From Methyloprofundus sp. (GTDB taxonomy: Bacteria > Pseudomonadota > Gammaproteobacteria > Methylococcales > Methylomonadaceae): a stretch of DNA of 56,104 nt. The DNA lies in assembly GCA_028599115.1 (NCBI GenBank), contig JAQRMR010000057.1:1-56104 (forward strand), read 5' to 3'. Position numbers and translations under genes: made by a program. How positions within the stretch are numbered: the first letter of the stretch is position 1; the number at the start of each line of letters is the position of its first letter. This document shows positions 1-9,435 of this stretch, one piece after another. The notes under the pieces were generated by a model. The model did no database searches and was not told where the DNA came from. It saw nothing but the letters and a program-made list of their open reading frames with translations.

Positions 1-21
1 GCTTGCATGAATAGAAGAGTG

Positions 22-62
22 AAAAAAGCCTCCATCTTCTCTTAGAAGGTGGAGGCTTTTTT
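22..62. terminator. bidirectional intrinsic terminator downstream of lpd
   Basis: Two 19-base arms (22-40 and 44-62) pair completely, with one G-U pair, around a 3-base loop. The arms carry A6 and T6 at their outer ends, so the hairpin is followed by a U-run on either strand. It lies just past the lpd stop and should end the sucA-sucB-lpd transcript. It could also stop transcription coming from the left edge of the window. Confidence 0.9.
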
Positions 63-100
63 CATTAAGGACTGAGGGTTTTATAAAATTAAGGGTAGCT

Positions 101-1540
101 TTAAATAGAAACGTGTAAAGATCGTGAATTCAAACTTAATGCACACTCATGAAGTGATTCAGAGTAGGTTGGGTGTGCGTGAATGGTACGGGCTAAGTCT
201 TCAGCGGTTGCAGAAAATTCCATTGCTAAAACGGCTTCAGCAATCAACTCAGAAGCAGCAGGGCCGATAATATGCACGCCTAAAATAACTTCTGTTTCGG
301 CATGAATGATCATTTTAACGCGGCCTTCTGTCTGCCCGGTTATTTTTGCTCGACTATTACTATTAAAGGGAAACTGGCTCACTTTTATGGGTTCACCAAT
401 GGCGCGTAACGCTTGTTCAGTTTGCCCGACCCAAGCAATTTCAGGCTGAGTATAAATCACATTGGGAATCGTGTGATAGTTAATAGGGGAGTGCTGGCCG
501 GTGATGTGCTCAGCCGCAAAGATACCTTCTTCGATACCTTTATGGGCGAGCATAGGCCCTGATAAAGTTAAGTCACCAATGGCATAAACACCTGGCAATG
601 TTGTGCAGCAGTTTTCATCAACATGAACAAAGCCTTCCTCATCTAACAGTAAGTCAGCAGAACCTGCAATTAATGTTTCGGTATTGGGTTTTCTACCTGA
701 AGCGACGATTAATTGATCAAATTGGCAGTGGTGAGTACCTTGACTGTCTTCATAGGTAACAAAAACTTGTTTATCTTTGCTTTCTGTTGATATGACGCGG
801 GCTCCGATACGAATATCTAAGCCTTGTTGTTGAAATAAGCTGAGAGCTTCTGTTGAAATATCTTGATCTGCAATCGTCATAAAGGAATTTTGTGCTTCTA
901 GTAATATTACTTCGGAGCCCAAATTTTTCCAGATGCAAGCTAGCTCTAAGCCTATTGCACCCGCACCAATGATGCCTAGTTTTTTAGGTACTTTTTCTAA
1001 AGATAATGCTTGTTTGGTGTTGATAATAGAATGGTTATCAATTTTAGCGATGGCTAGTTCAGTTGAGCTGGAACCAGCAGCCAAGATGACTTTATCCGCT
1101 GTAATGACTTGTGGCAAGCTATCACCTTGCTTGGTGATTTCAATTCTATGTGGATTAATTAAGGTAGCTTCTGCAGAAATTGATTCGACTTGGTTGTCGA
1201 TAAAAATTTGTGCAATTTGTTGGTTCAAAGAGCTGATTATTGACTCTTTACGCTGCTGCATACGAGATAGATCAAGCTTTAACCCTGTTGCTGTAATGCC
1301 ATGATCTGCGGCATTGATATTAAATTGCTTAAACAGTTTAGAGGACTCTAGTAAGGCAATAGCAGAAATACAGCCGGCATTAACATAAGCCCCGCCCAAT
1401 ATCTGTTCAGATTGAGAGCCTACTTTTTTATCAATACAAGCAGTTTTTAAACCTAATTGAGCACATCGAACAGCCGCAAAGTACCCCGCGGGCCCTGCGC
1501 CTATAACAATCACATCGTAATCATATTCTGTAGTTGACAT
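101..1540 (-). CDS. lpdA: dihydrolipoamide dehydrogenase-like E3 of the OGDH operon, lacking the first redox cysteine
   Basis: 479 aa flavoprotein disulfide reductase fold. It has an N-terminal FAD motif (VIGAGPAGY, about residues 12-20), an NAD motif (GIIGAGAIGLE, about 190-200), the second FAD motif (YAIGDL) and the C-terminal dimer domain with the His-Glu pair (AHPTYSESLHE). E3 normally re-oxidises the dihydrolipoyl arm of SucB and passes electrons through a CxxxxC disulfide to FAD and NAD. Here the segment normally reading GTCLNVGCIPSK reads GAYVNAGCISAI: Cys57 is kept, but the first Cys is Tyr52 (codon TAT) and the following Pro-Ser-Lys is lost. It follows sucB by 16 bases and is the last gene of the operon. 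Family assignment is sure; normal E3 activity is doubtful. Confidence 0.9.
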   Translation of the reverse strand: MSTTEYDYDVIVIGAGPAGYFAAVRCAQLGLKTACIDKKVGSQSEQILGGAYVNAGCISAIALLESSKLFKQFNINAADHGITATGLKLDLSRMQQRKESIISSLNQQIAQIFIDNQVESISAEATLINPHRIEITKQGDSLPQVITADKVILAAGSSSTELAIAKIDNHSIINTKQALSLEKVPKKLGIIGAGAIGLELACIWKNLGSEVILLEAQNSFMTIADQDISTEALSLFQQQGLDIRIGARVISTESKDKQVFVTYEDSQGTHHCQFDQLIVASGRKPNTETLIAGSADLLLDEEGFVHVDENCCTTLPGVYAIGDLTLSGPMLAHKGIEEGIFAAEHITGQHSPINYHTIPNVIYTQPEIAWVGQTEQALRAIGEPIKVSQFPFNSNSRAKITGQTEGRVKMIIHAETEVILGVHIIGPAASELIAEAVLAMEFSATAEDLARTIHAHPTYSESLHECALSLNSRSLHVSI

Positions 1541-1556
1541 GGGTAAACTCCACTAA

Positions 1557-2774
1557 TTAAATATTAAGCAATAAATGCGCAGGCGACTCTAAGCCTTCTT
1601 TAATAGCAACTAAAAATTGTACGGCATCTTTACCATCGACTAAACGGTGGTCATAAGATAAAGCGAGGTACATAACAGGGCGAACAACCACTTTGCCATT
1701 TTCAACAACAGCGCGTTCTGTAATAGAATGCATGCCTAAAATGGCGCATTGAGGTGGGTTAAGAATAGGGGTTGACAGCATAGACCCGAAAATCCCGCCA
1801 TTAGTAATCGTAAATGTGCCGCCATTTAGCTCTTCATATGAAAGTGTTCCAGCTTGCGCTTTATTGCCAAAATCAACGATATTTTTTTCTATGCCTGCAA
1901 AATCAAGCTGGTCAGCATCGCGTAAAACAGGCACGATTAATCCGCGCGGAGAAGAAACCGCAATACCAACATCATAGTAGCCGTGGTAGATAATGTCATC
2001 ACCATCAATGGAGGCATTAATGGCAGGAAAGCGCTTTAAAGCTTCAATCGAGGCTTTTATGAAGAAAGACATAAAGCCTAGTTTTACATCATGCTTGGTC
2101 GTGAAACGCTCTTGATATTGTTTGCGTAAATCAATCACACTTTGCATATTAACCTCATTAAAGGTTGTTAGCATGGCAGCATTTTGTTGGGCTTGTAATA
2201 AACGTTCAGCAACTTTTGCGCGTAAACGCGTCATAGGGACGCGTTGCTCGGGTCGAGAGCCAGAAGGTCCTTGAGGAATAGCAATTGCTGGTTTGATTTC
2301 TGCTGTAGCGACTTGTACTTTTTTAGGTTTAGCCGGTGTTTCAGCTGTTTGCTGCACTTGCTGATCTAAATAGTGTTGCACGTCTGCTTTAGTAATGCGC
2401 TCGCCTTTACCTGTTCCGGTAATTAAATGGGGATCAAGATCATTTTCAAAAACCATGCGACGTACGGCAGGGCTTAAAGGGATATCATTTGTCGTTGCCG
2501 CTTGCTTGCTTGCTACTTTAGGTGCAGAGGCAGAGACAGATGAAGTAATGTTGGCCAGTAAGTCACCTCCCATAACGGTGCTGCCGTCAGGAACTAATAT
2601 TTCTCCGAGTATGCCTGCTTCAGGTGCGGGGACTTCTAAAACGACTTTATCTGTTTCTAAATCGACTAAGTTTTCATCTTTTTCGACACGATCACCGGCT
2701 TGTTTATGCCAAGTAATTAAAGTCGCATCAGCAACAGATTCAGGTAAGGTAGGAACGCGAATTTCAATGCTCAT
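1557..2774 (-). CDS. sucB: 2-oxoglutarate dehydrogenase E2, dihydrolipoamide succinyltransferase
   Basis: 405 aa, the usual length for SucB. An N-terminal lipoyl domain carries the lipoylated lysine in [10 protein letters not shown] (about residue 43). A peripheral-subunit-binding domain follows ([15 protein letters not shown], about 100-135), then a Pro/Ala/Lys-rich linker and the catalytic domain ending with the active-site motif SYDHRLVDG. It transfers succinyl from the E1-bound intermediate to CoA and forms the core of the complex. Its start lies 9 bases after the sucA stop, so the two are cotranscribed. All catalytic landmarks are present, in contrast to the neighbouring E3. Confidence 0.96.
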   Translation of the reverse strand: MSIEIRVPTLPESVADATLITWHKQAGDRVEKDENLVDLETDKVVLEVPAPEAGILGEILVPDGSTVMGGDLLANITSSVSASAPKVASKQAATTNDIPLSPAVRRMVFENDLDPHLITGTGKGERITKADVQHYLDQQVQQTAETPAKPKKVQVATAEIKPAIAIPQGPSGSRPEQRVPMTRLRAKVAERLLQAQQNAAMLTTFNEVNMQSVIDLRKQYQERFTTKHDVKLGFMSFFIKASIEALKRFPAINASIDGDDIIYHGYYDVGIAVSSPRGLIVPVLRDADQLDFAGIEKNIVDFGNKAQAGTLSYEELNGGTFTITNGGIFGSMLSTPILNPPQCAILGMHSITERAVVENGKVVVRPVMYLALSYDHRLVDGKDAVQFLVAIKEGLESPAHLLLNI

Positions 2775-2783
2775 AGTTTTTTC

Positions 2784-5612
2784 CTATACACGAGTAGAGT
2801 GGTTATAAAGAGCAGTCTCTACTACTTCTTTTTGTTGTTTGATATGCTTGGCTAAGTTACCTACAGCAGGTGATGCTGATGCAGGTCTACCACAGTAGAC
2901 GAGGTCTATTTTATCGTGGATGAAGTTGGCAAAGTTATGCCGACTTTGATACCAAGCGCCTTGGTTTTGAGGTTCTTCTTGGCACCATACTAAGGTTTCT
3001 AAATGGGGATATTTTTCCAGCTCAGCTTGAAATTCTTGCGCAGGAAATGGATATAACTGTTCAATACGGACAATGGCGACATTTTCAGGGTTATTTTGTG
3101 TGCGGGCATCCATTAAATCATAATAAACTTTTCCTGAGCAAAGGACTAAACGTGTGACCTTTTTAGCGTTTATTTCAGCGTCAGTTTCAGAAATAATATT
3201 TTGAAAATGCCCCTCAACTAAATCCTCTAAAGTAGAGATAGCAGCTTTATGGCGCAATAAGCTTTTAGGTGACATAACAATTAAAGGCTTGCGATAGTCG
3301 CGAATAATTTGTCGGCGTAATAAGTGGAAAATTTGTGCAGGTGTTGAAGGAACACAAACTTGAATGTTTTGGTCGGCACACAGTTGCAAATAGCGCTCTA
3401 AACGGGCTGAAGAATGCTCAGGCCCTTGGCCTTCAAAGCCATGAGGTAAAAGCATCACTAGGCCGGATAACCGTCCCCACTTGCTTTCACCAGAACTGAT
3501 AAATTGGTCGATTAGAACTTGTGCGCCATTAGCGAAATCACCAAATTGCGCTTCCCAGATGACCAAGGTTTCAGGAACTGTGGAGCTATAGCCGTATTCA
3601 AACCCTAAGACCCCCGCTTCAGAAAGAATAGAATCAAAAATTTGCGGGCGGCCTTGTTGTATATCTAAATGTTTAATGGGGATATAAGCATCGCCATTAA
3701 TTTGGTTGTGTAAAATAATATGGCGGTGGAAAAATGTTCCGCGACCAACATCTTGTCCGACTAAACGGACATTATATTTATCCATTAATAGCGTGGCATA
3801 AGCCATGTTTTCAGCAAAACCCCAATCAAGCGGCATGGCGCCAGCAGCCATTTTTCGGCGATTCTCCATGATTTTTGCAACACGCGGGTGTAGTTCGAAA
3901 CCAGTTGGAAGCCTTTGTGACTGAGTGTTACAAAAACGCAAGCGCTCTAAAGGCACGGTGCTATCGTAAGGGGTTGTCCAATCTTTATTAAGAAATTTAT
4001 CCCATAGTTTTGAATAGGAATAGCCCTTTTCTAAAATAGGGCGAGAAACATTTTCTCCTGCATCAAGTAAATTTTGATAGGACTGGGTCATCTCTTGAAT
4101 TTGCTCTTCAGTTAAGATGTTCTCCTGTACTAATTTTTCCCCATAAAGCTGGCACGTGGTTGTTAGGGCGTTGATTTTTTGGTACATCATTGGTTGAGTT
4201 GTTGCTGGCTCATCTGCTTCATTGTGGCCGCGACGGCGGTAACAAATTAAATCTATGACTACATCTTTGTTAAATTGAGCTCGGTAATCAATCGCTATTT
4301 GTGTGACCGCTAATACTGCTTCAGGGTCGTCACCATTGACATGAAAAACAGGAGCCTGAATCATATTGGCAACATCCGTGCAATACAAAGTTGAGCGGGC
4401 ATCAAAAGGGTTACTTGTGGTGAAGCCAATTTGGTTATTAATAACGATATGTATCGTGCCACCCGTTGCAAAAGCTCGGGTTTGCGCCATATTTAAGGTT
4501 TCCATAACGATACCTTGCCCAGCAAAGGCAGCATCACCATGAATTAAAATGGGAATAACAGTATTAGTACTATTTTTACCATAGCGATCTTGGCGTGCTT
4601 TAACGGTACCTTCGACCACAGGGTTGATGATTTCTAAATGCGATGGGTTAAACGCCAAAGTGACATGTGCTTGCTCGCCTTCAGTTTCTACATTGGAGGA
4701 AAAGCCTTGGTGATATTTTACATCGCCGGTCAAAATAGAACTGGACTCTGCAGCAGTCCCTTTAAATTCGCTAAATAATTGCGCGGGGTTTTTACCTAAT
4801 ATGTTGATCAGTACATTCAGTCGTCCACGGTGAGCCATGCCAATAACCAGCTCTTTTGTACCAAAGCGTCCAGAGCGTTGAATCAATTCATCTAAAATCG
4901 GAATTAAGCACTCGCCCCCTTCAAGAGAAAAGCGTTTTTGGCCAACAAAGTTGCGATGTAAGTATTTTTCGATCCCTTCTGCTGCAATGAGCTGCTGTAA
5001 TAACCAAATGCGTTTTTTATTGGTGATGTTAGCGGTTGGTTTTTTGGTTTCTAAGCGGTTTTTAATCCAACGTTTAATATCGGTATCAAATATATGCATA
5101 TATTCGGTTGCAATATTGGCACAGTAGATTTCTTGTAGGGTACTAATAATCTCTTTTAGTGGCATGCGATCTTTGCCGTAAATAGAGCCGGTATCAAAAA
5201 GAGTTTCTAAATCTGGTTTAGATAAACCATAATAATTAGGGTCAAGGTCGGGTAATTGATTTTTAGGCTTACCTAATGGATTATTATTAGCGAGTTGATG
5301 TCCGTGAGAGCGGTAATGATTAATTAAGCTCGCTACTGCTGACTGCTTTTGTACGCTTTCTTCAGTAAACCCTTGAAGCTCAGATAAGCGAGAAGACGGT
5401 GATGATGCGAGTTGGGCAAAGCGATTAACGATAGGGCTATGAGCAATGTCTCTGTGGTCGTTTTCGCTTTGTAGCGCTGTGAATTTATCGCGCCAAGATG
5501 CTTCGATAGCATCGGGGTTATCAAGAAACTTTTCATATAAATCCTCTATATAGGGGGCGTTACTTCCATATAATGCAGAGGTATCTTGAAAAAGTTGAAG
5601 TAAGTTACTCAT
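2784..5612 (-). CDS. sucA: 2-oxoglutarate dehydrogenase E1 component
   Basis: 942 aa thiamine-diphosphate enzyme that decarboxylates 2-oxoglutarate and succinylates the lipoyl arm of SucB. It shows the N-terminal E2-binding helix (YGSNAPYIEDLYEKF), the substrate-binding segment MAHRGRLNVL, the ThDP/Mg region HGDAAFAGQG and the conserved CYRRRGHNEADEP. Length and motifs match Escherichia coli SucA throughout, with no frameshift. It is the first gene of the minus-strand sucA-sucB-lpd operon. The 163 bases upstream are shared with the divergent DUF2914 gene and must hold both promoters. Confidence 0.97.
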   Translation of the reverse strand: MSNLLQLFQDTSALYGSNAPYIEDLYEKFLDNPDAIEASWRDKFTALQSENDHRDIAHSPIVNRFAQLASSPSSRLSELQGFTEESVQKQSAVASLINHYRSHGHQLANNNPLGKPKNQLPDLDPNYYGLSKPDLETLFDTGSIYGKDRMPLKEIISTLQEIYCANIATEYMHIFDTDIKRWIKNRLETKKPTANITNKKRIWLLQQLIAAEGIEKYLHRNFVGQKRFSLEGGECLIPILDELIQRSGRFGTKELVIGMAHRGRLNVLINILGKNPAQLFSEFKGTAAESSSILTGDVKYHQGFSSNVETEGEQAHVTLAFNPSHLEIINPVVEGTVKARQDRYGKNSTNTVIPILIHGDAAFAGQGIVMETLNMAQTRAFATGGTIHIVINNQIGFTTSNPFDARSTLYCTDVANMIQAPVFHVNGDDPEAVLAVTQIAIDYRAQFNKDVVIDLICYRRRGHNEADEPATTQPMMYQKINALTTTCQLYGEKLVQENILTEEQIQEMTQSYQNLLDAGENVSRPILEKGYSYSKLWDKFLNKDWTTPYDSTVPLERLRFCNTQSQRLPTGFELHPRVAKIMENRRKMAAGAMPLDWGFAENMAYATLLMDKYNVRLVGQDVGRGTFFHRHIILHNQINGDAYIPIKHLDIQQGRPQIFDSILSEAGVLGFEYGYSSTVPETLVIWEAQFGDFANGAQVLIDQFISSGESKWGRLSGLVMLLPHGFEGQGPEHSSARLERYLQLCADQNIQVCVPSTPAQIFHLLRRQIIRDYRKPLIVMSPKSLLRHKAAISTLEDLVEGHFQNIISETDAEINAKKVTRLVLCSGKVYYDLMDARTQNNPENVAIVRIEQLYPFPAQEFQAELEKYPHLETLVWCQEEPQNQGAWYQSRHNFANFIHDKIDLVYCGRPASASPAVGNLAKHIKQQKEVVETALYNHSTRV

Positions 5613-5775
5613 AAAAATCCAGCTATTAAGGGTTAATTAATGACTAAGTAAAACGATGTATTTTAAGCTAAATGTAAAACTAGCTTAAAGAAGTAAAGTG
5701 CTAACGGGAAATTGTTAGTACGTAACGTATAATGTTCATATTACCAATATAACTTGTAAATCAAAGAAAAAAATC

Positions 5776-6495
5776 ATGAAAGAAGAGAATAAGTTAAAAA
5801 TCAGGGTTAAATCTAAAACCGAGCAGCGAATGATGGAAGATTTAGAACTTGAAATGATTTCTGAGTGGGATGTGAAGAAAATAGCGATTACATTGTGCTG
5901 TTTGCTGTTGTTAATTATTGTCGCTAGCTATTATTTATTTTTTTCCGAAAATACAATTAATGAAGTCAATTCTAGTGTCGTCAATAAAGACAGTATTAAA
6001 AGCGTGATTTTGCAGAAAAAGGAAGTGAAAGTTGTTGCATTTCCTGAGTTGGTAACTAAGGAGCAAGCGCCAGTTGTTGTCAAGGAAAAAGAAATACCGA
6101 TGGTATTGAGTAATAAACAAGAGGTAAATTCCAAGAAATCTGATTTAGATGATATTCAGTATAACCAGTATATAAAACGAGGTTTATTAGCTAAAGGAAC
6201 GATAAATAAAGAGCCTAGTGGGGAAATTAATTTACCGTTAGTGGTTAATCAAGAAAAAGCAGTTAGTCTTACTTATTTTACAGAAATTGTTAACATGAAA
6301 GGGCATACTGCTTACCATGAGTGGTTAATGGAGGATAAGGTGATTTTTAGAAAAGGCTTTAATATCCTAGGTGATCGCTGGAGAGTATCAACCCGAAAAT
6401 TATTTTCTTATACTGCTGCAGGGCAATGGCAGGCACGGGTAATAACTAAAAAAGATGATATATTGCACAAAATTGATTTTGTAGTGCGTAAATAA
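5776..6495 (+). CDS. DUF2914 domain membrane-anchored protein
   Basis: 239 aa. A charged cytoplasmic N-terminus (about residues 1-34) precedes one hydrophobic segment (about 35-58, KKIAITLCCLLLL), then a Lys/Val-rich linker. The C-terminal 90 residues match the DUF2914 pattern: an AYHEWLMEDK segment, a GDRWRVSTRKL segment and a GQWQARV strand. The topology is single-span with the domain on the periplasmic side. The family function is unknown to me. It is transcribed divergently from sucA and is followed by a 117-base gap to the H-NS-like gene. Confidence 0.8.
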   Translation: MKEENKLKIRVKSKTEQRMMEDLELEMISEWDVKKIAITLCCLLLLIIVASYYLFFSENTINEVNSSVVNKDSIKSVILQKKEVKVVAFPELVTKEQAPVVVKEKEIPMVLSNKQEVNSKKSDLDDIQYNQYIKRGLLAKGTINKEPSGEINLPLVVNQEKAVSLTYFTEIVNMKGHTAYHEWLMEDKVIFRKGFNILGDRWRVSTRKLFSYTAAGQWQARVITKKDDILHKIDFVVRK

Positions 6496-6612
6496 ATATT
6501 ATTTGTACAAATTCATAGATATAATAAAAGTCTAGTTTTGATTTCAGTTTAACTTCCCAGGGTGTTAAACAAATCAGAATAGGTATTATTAGTATTTATA
6601 AGGTATATTAAA

Positions 6613-6927
6613 ATGAATGATTTAAAAAATTTTTCTGTTAGTGAGTTACAAGCCGTTATCGATAATGCGGAAGCTGCACTAAAAATGAAACAAAATAATG
6701 AGCGTAAAGAAGTTTATGCAAAAATTAAAGAACTTGCTGCATCAGTAGGTGCGACAGTTGATATTTATATGGCGGATAAAAAAGAAACGCGTAAAACAGT
6801 CAAGGTGGAAGCTAAATTTCGTCACCCATCTGATGCCAGTTTAACGTGGACAGGTCGTGGCCTGACACCTAAATGGATGCGTGCCTTGATTGAGGAAGGG
6901 CATGAAAAATCTGAATTCCTTATTTAA
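6613..6927 (+). CDS. H-NS family nucleoid protein
   Basis: 104 aa. The N-terminal half is a coiled-coil-like helix (about residues 1-45, rich in Lys/Glu). The C-terminus has the H-NS DNA-binding core, with RHPSDASLTWTGRGLTPKWM giving the AT-hook-like TGRG loop and the PxWM end. Such proteins bind AT-rich DNA, bridge it and silence horizontally acquired genes. It stands alone and is followed by a compact terminator. It is shorter than E. coli H-NS, as is common for proteobacterial H-NS-like proteins. Confidence 0.9.
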   Translation: MNDLKNFSVSELQAVIDNAEAALKMKQNNERKEVYAKIKELAASVGATVDIYMADKKETRKTVKVEAKFRHPSDASLTWTGRGLTPKWMRALIEEGHEKSEFLI

Positions 6928-6954
6928 TATAGTAGGGGTTATATAAAAAAGAAG

Positions 6955-6978
6955 AGCAGCTCTCGGGTTGCTTTTTTT
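6955..6978 (+). terminator. intrinsic terminator after the H-NS-like gene
   Basis: A 6-bp stem AGCAGC/GTTGCT (one G-U pair) with a 6-base loop is followed directly by a run of seven T. It lies 28 bases after the H-NS-like stop codon. Confidence 0.7.
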
Positions 6979-7016
6979 ATGCCTGACGGTTTTTAAAATG
7001 ATTAATGTGGATAAGT

Positions 7017-7796
7017 ATGAGTATAGGTAGTGCTTTATTTTATGAAGAATATGGGAACCAAGAGTCACCAGTATTAATTATTGTGCATGGTTTTTTTGCT
7101 TCATCTCGTAATTGGCGGAAAGTGGCTAAGACCTTATCGAGTGATTATCATATCTATGTATTGGATATGCGTAATCATGGACAATCACCGCATAATTCGA
7201 TTATGGATTACCCTTCGATGGCAGAAGATATTAGACAGTTTTTACTAAGCAAACATATAAAAAAGGCTAATATCATAGGTCATAGTATGGGGGGGAAAGT
7301 GGCTATGTATTTAGCTTTAAATACCCCAGAGATAATCAATAGATTAATTGTGGCAGATATTTCACCTACTCAGTATAAGCATAGTTTTGATGATATTATT
7401 TCGGCATTAAAATCTGTTCCTCTGGCTGAAATAAGTAATAGAAAGCAGGCAGATGAGTTTTTAATGATGGCTATTCCAGAATTAGGTTTTAGGCAGTTTC
7501 TACTGCAAAATCTAGTTTTAAAGGAGGGGTGTTACCAGTGGCGTATTAATCTGGATTATTTTCAGGCTAATGCTGATAATATTATCTCTTTTCCAAAGGA
7601 GAATACTTTACCTGGTTATTTAGAAAGCATATTATTTTTGGCGGGCGGAAATTCAAACTATATAAAAGCAGCAGATGTTGATACTTTTTTTCCTAAGGCT
7701 AACATTCTAAGTATCGAAAATGCAGGGCACTGGTTGCATGCAGAGCAGCCTGATGCTTTTTGTGCAGCAGTTAAGCAATATTTACAAAACCATTAA
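7017..7796 (+). CDS. alpha/beta hydrolase (YbfF-type esterase)
   Basis: 259 aa alpha/beta-hydrolase. The oxyanion region is IVHGFFASSRNW, the nucleophile elbow is GHSMGG (Ser about residue 95) and the catalytic His is in ENAGHWLHAEQP near the C-terminus. The pattern DMRNHGQSPH is typical of the YbfF group of acyl-CoA/ester hydrolases. I chose the ATG at 7017 because a GGATAAG stands just before it; a GTG four codons upstream is possible. An SDR gene follows after 14 bases, so the two probably share a transcript. The physiological substrate is unknown. Confidence 0.88.
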   Translation: MSIGSALFYEEYGNQESPVLIIVHGFFASSRNWRKVAKTLSSDYHIYVLDMRNHGQSPHNSIMDYPSMAEDIRQFLLSKHIKKANIIGHSMGGKVAMYLALNTPEIINRLIVADISPTQYKHSFDDIISALKSVPLAEISNRKQADEFLMMAIPELGFRQFLLQNLVLKEGCYQWRINLDYFQANADNIISFPKENTLPGYLESILFLAGGNSNYIKAADVDTFFPKANILSIENAGHWLHAEQPDAFCAAVKQYLQNH

Positions 7797-7810
7797 TAGA
7801 GGATGTGATC

Positions 7811-8506
7811 ATGAAAGCAGTTTTAATAACAGGAGCTAACCGTGGCTTAGGGCTTGAATTTTGTTTGCAATATGCACAAGCAGGGTGGCAAGTGTTTGCA
7901 GGGTGTCGTGATGTGCAAAATGCGCAAGATTTAAATCATATTGCTGAAGAGTATGACAATGTTCAGGTAGTGACTCTAGATGTCAGCAAATTTGAACATA
8001 TTGATAGCCTAGCATTTAGTTTATATGGTGTCACTTTGGATTTATTAATTTCTAATGCAGGCGTTTACGGAGATAGTTCTGGGCATGGCTTTGGTGCAAT
8101 TAATTACGATGATTGGCGGCACACTTTAGATGTAAATGTATTGAGTGCCATTAAACTGGCTGAAGCTTTTAAGGAGTCTTTAGCAAAGAGTGATGCGGGT
8201 TTATTTGTAGCGATAAGCAGCTTAATGGGCAGCGTTGCAGATAATGGTAGTGGCGGCAGTATTTTATACCGCTCAAGTAAAGCAGCCTTAAATGCAGCCA
8301 TGAAAAGCCTATCATTCGATATAAAACCTGCCGGTGTTGGTGTTTTAATTTTTCACCCAGGCTGGGTGCGTACCGATATGGGTGGGCCGAATGGCTTATG
8401 TGATGCGCCAGAAAGTATTGCAGGTATGCGCCAACAAATTAAAGCTTTTACTATGCAAAAAACCGGGCAATTCATTAAATATGATGGCACAGAGATGCCA
8501 TGGTAA
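7811..8506 (+). CDS. short-chain dehydrogenase/reductase (C-factor-like)
   Basis: 231 aa classical SDR. It has the N-terminal dinucleotide motif TGANRGLG (about residues 7-14), NAG at the end of strand 4 (ISNAGVYG), a Ser in the ISSLMGS strand, and the catalytic YRSSK (Tyr/Lys). The late HPGWVRTDMGG segment is typical of the C-factor/sniffer-like SDR group. The start at 7811 has AGAGGATG at good spacing; the GTG at 7805 is less likely. It probably reduces a carbonyl with NAD(P)H; the substrate is not predictable. Confidence 0.87.
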   Translation: MKAVLITGANRGLGLEFCLQYAQAGWQVFAGCRDVQNAQDLNHIAEEYDNVQVVTLDVSKFEHIDSLAFSLYGVTLDLLISNAGVYGDSSGHGFGAINYDDWRHTLDVNVLSAIKLAEAFKESLAKSDAGLFVAISSLMGSVADNGSGGSILYRSSKAALNAAMKSLSFDIKPAGVGVLIFHPGWVRTDMGGPNGLCDAPESIAGMRQQIKAFTMQKTGQFIKYDGTEMPW

Positions 8507-8681
8507 TTAAGTGTTAGGTTTCACCACGTAGTACCGATGGTGCCAAAATATTTTGTCGCGTCAGAGGTTATTTAGCAACTTGCCGTAAACAAGGTGGCAG
8601 TGCAACTTTGGCAATGACACTTGTATTCGAGGGAAAGTTGCCTGAATTTGCTTTATAATTTTATCCAACTGTAAATTACGC

Positions 8682-8693
8682 TGAGTAGTTACA
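8682..8693. repeat. single copy of a repeat end CTGAGTAGTTAC upstream of greB
   Basis: The 12 bases CTGAGTAGTTAC just before greB equal, in inverse orientation, the end at 27056-27067 of the miniature element between skp and fabZ. The gap 8507-8725 otherwise holds an imperfect hairpin built on GCAACTTT/AAAGTTGC and no convincing gene. It may be a solo end of the same element family. Confidence 0.4.
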
Positions 8694-8725
8694 ACTCTTT
8701 TAACTAAATAATAAATACAGTAAAT

Positions 8726-9241
8726 ATGTCACGTTGGAAGCCGCCAAGGCCAAAATCATCCCCCTACATTACCCCTGAAGGCTTTAAGCAGTTAGAGCAA
8801 GAACTGAGATCTTTATGGGATAGGCGCAAGGGTGTTGTTTCTGCCTTATCGGATGCCGCAGCAGAAGGTGATCGCTCTGAGAATGCTGAGTATATCTACA
8901 GAAAAAAGGAGTTAAGAGGGATTGATGCTCGGATTCATTTCCTGCAAAAGCGTCTTGCTGTTTTAAATATAGTTGCAGATAAACCTAGTGACCAAGAGCG
9001 TATCTTTTTTGCTGCATGGGTGCAGTTATTGACAGACGAAGAGACAATGGTGCTTTATCGGATTGTTGGTGGCGATGAATTTGAGCAGAATAAGTGTTAC
9101 ATCAGTGTTGATTCTCCCTTAGCGCAGCAACTACTTAAAAAAACATTTGACGAGGTAGTGAGGTTAAAAATAGGGGGTAAATTCCTTACCTATACGGTAT
9201 TAGATATTCAGTATGGGGCGAAATTTATAGCGGATGAATAG
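8726..9241 (+). CDS. greB: transcription elongation factor GreB
   Basis: 171 aa. The N-terminal coiled coil carries the acidic tip motif SDAAAEGDRSENAEY (Asp/Glu residues that reach the RNA polymerase active site). The FKBP-like C-terminal domain includes YRIVGGDEF. The N-terminal SRWKPPRPK followed by YITPEG is characteristic of GreB rather than GreA. It stimulates cleavage of backtracked transcripts. It appears monocistronic and is followed by two hairpins. Confidence 0.95.
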   Translation: MSRWKPPRPKSSPYITPEGFKQLEQELRSLWDRRKGVVSALSDAAAEGDRSENAEYIYRKKELRGIDARIHFLQKRLAVLNIVADKPSDQERIFFAAWVQLLTDEETMVLYRIVGGDEFEQNKCYISVDSPLAQQLLKKTFDEVVRLKIGGKFLTYTVLDIQYGAKFIADE

Positions 9242-9300
9242 GTCTGTTTTGAATGTGAGGAAGCGCAGGATTGTACGCTATGTAGAACGAGTAGAATGAA

Positions 9301-9359
9301 GTGCCTGTTTTTTAGGCACGCAATGAACCCCATCAACTCTTGGTAAAATGATGGGGTTC
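9301..9359 (+). repeat. two successive hairpins after greB; part of an interspersed repeat
   Basis: Hairpin 1 pairs GTGCCT with AGGCAC (9301-9319). Hairpin 2 pairs GAACCCCATCA with TGATGGGGTTC (9325-9359). Neither has a proper U-run. The sequence after hairpin 2 (to about 9387, with ATCCTACG) recurs inverted near 12738-12775, where GTAGGATGAGTAGAG is found. This marks a dispersed repeat rather than a plain terminator. Confidence 0.6.
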
Positions 9360-9435
9360 GCAAAAAGACGCTCTACCCATCCTACGTGTTTCCTGCACTA
9401 ATAGCAGTGAATAGATAGTTTATACGATCTTAATT

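Noticed and set aside
5700-5775. TATAAT at 5728-5733 as the promoter of the DUF2914 gene
   Set aside because: A good -10 match, but no recognisable -35 at 16-18 bases; common by chance in AT-rich DNA.
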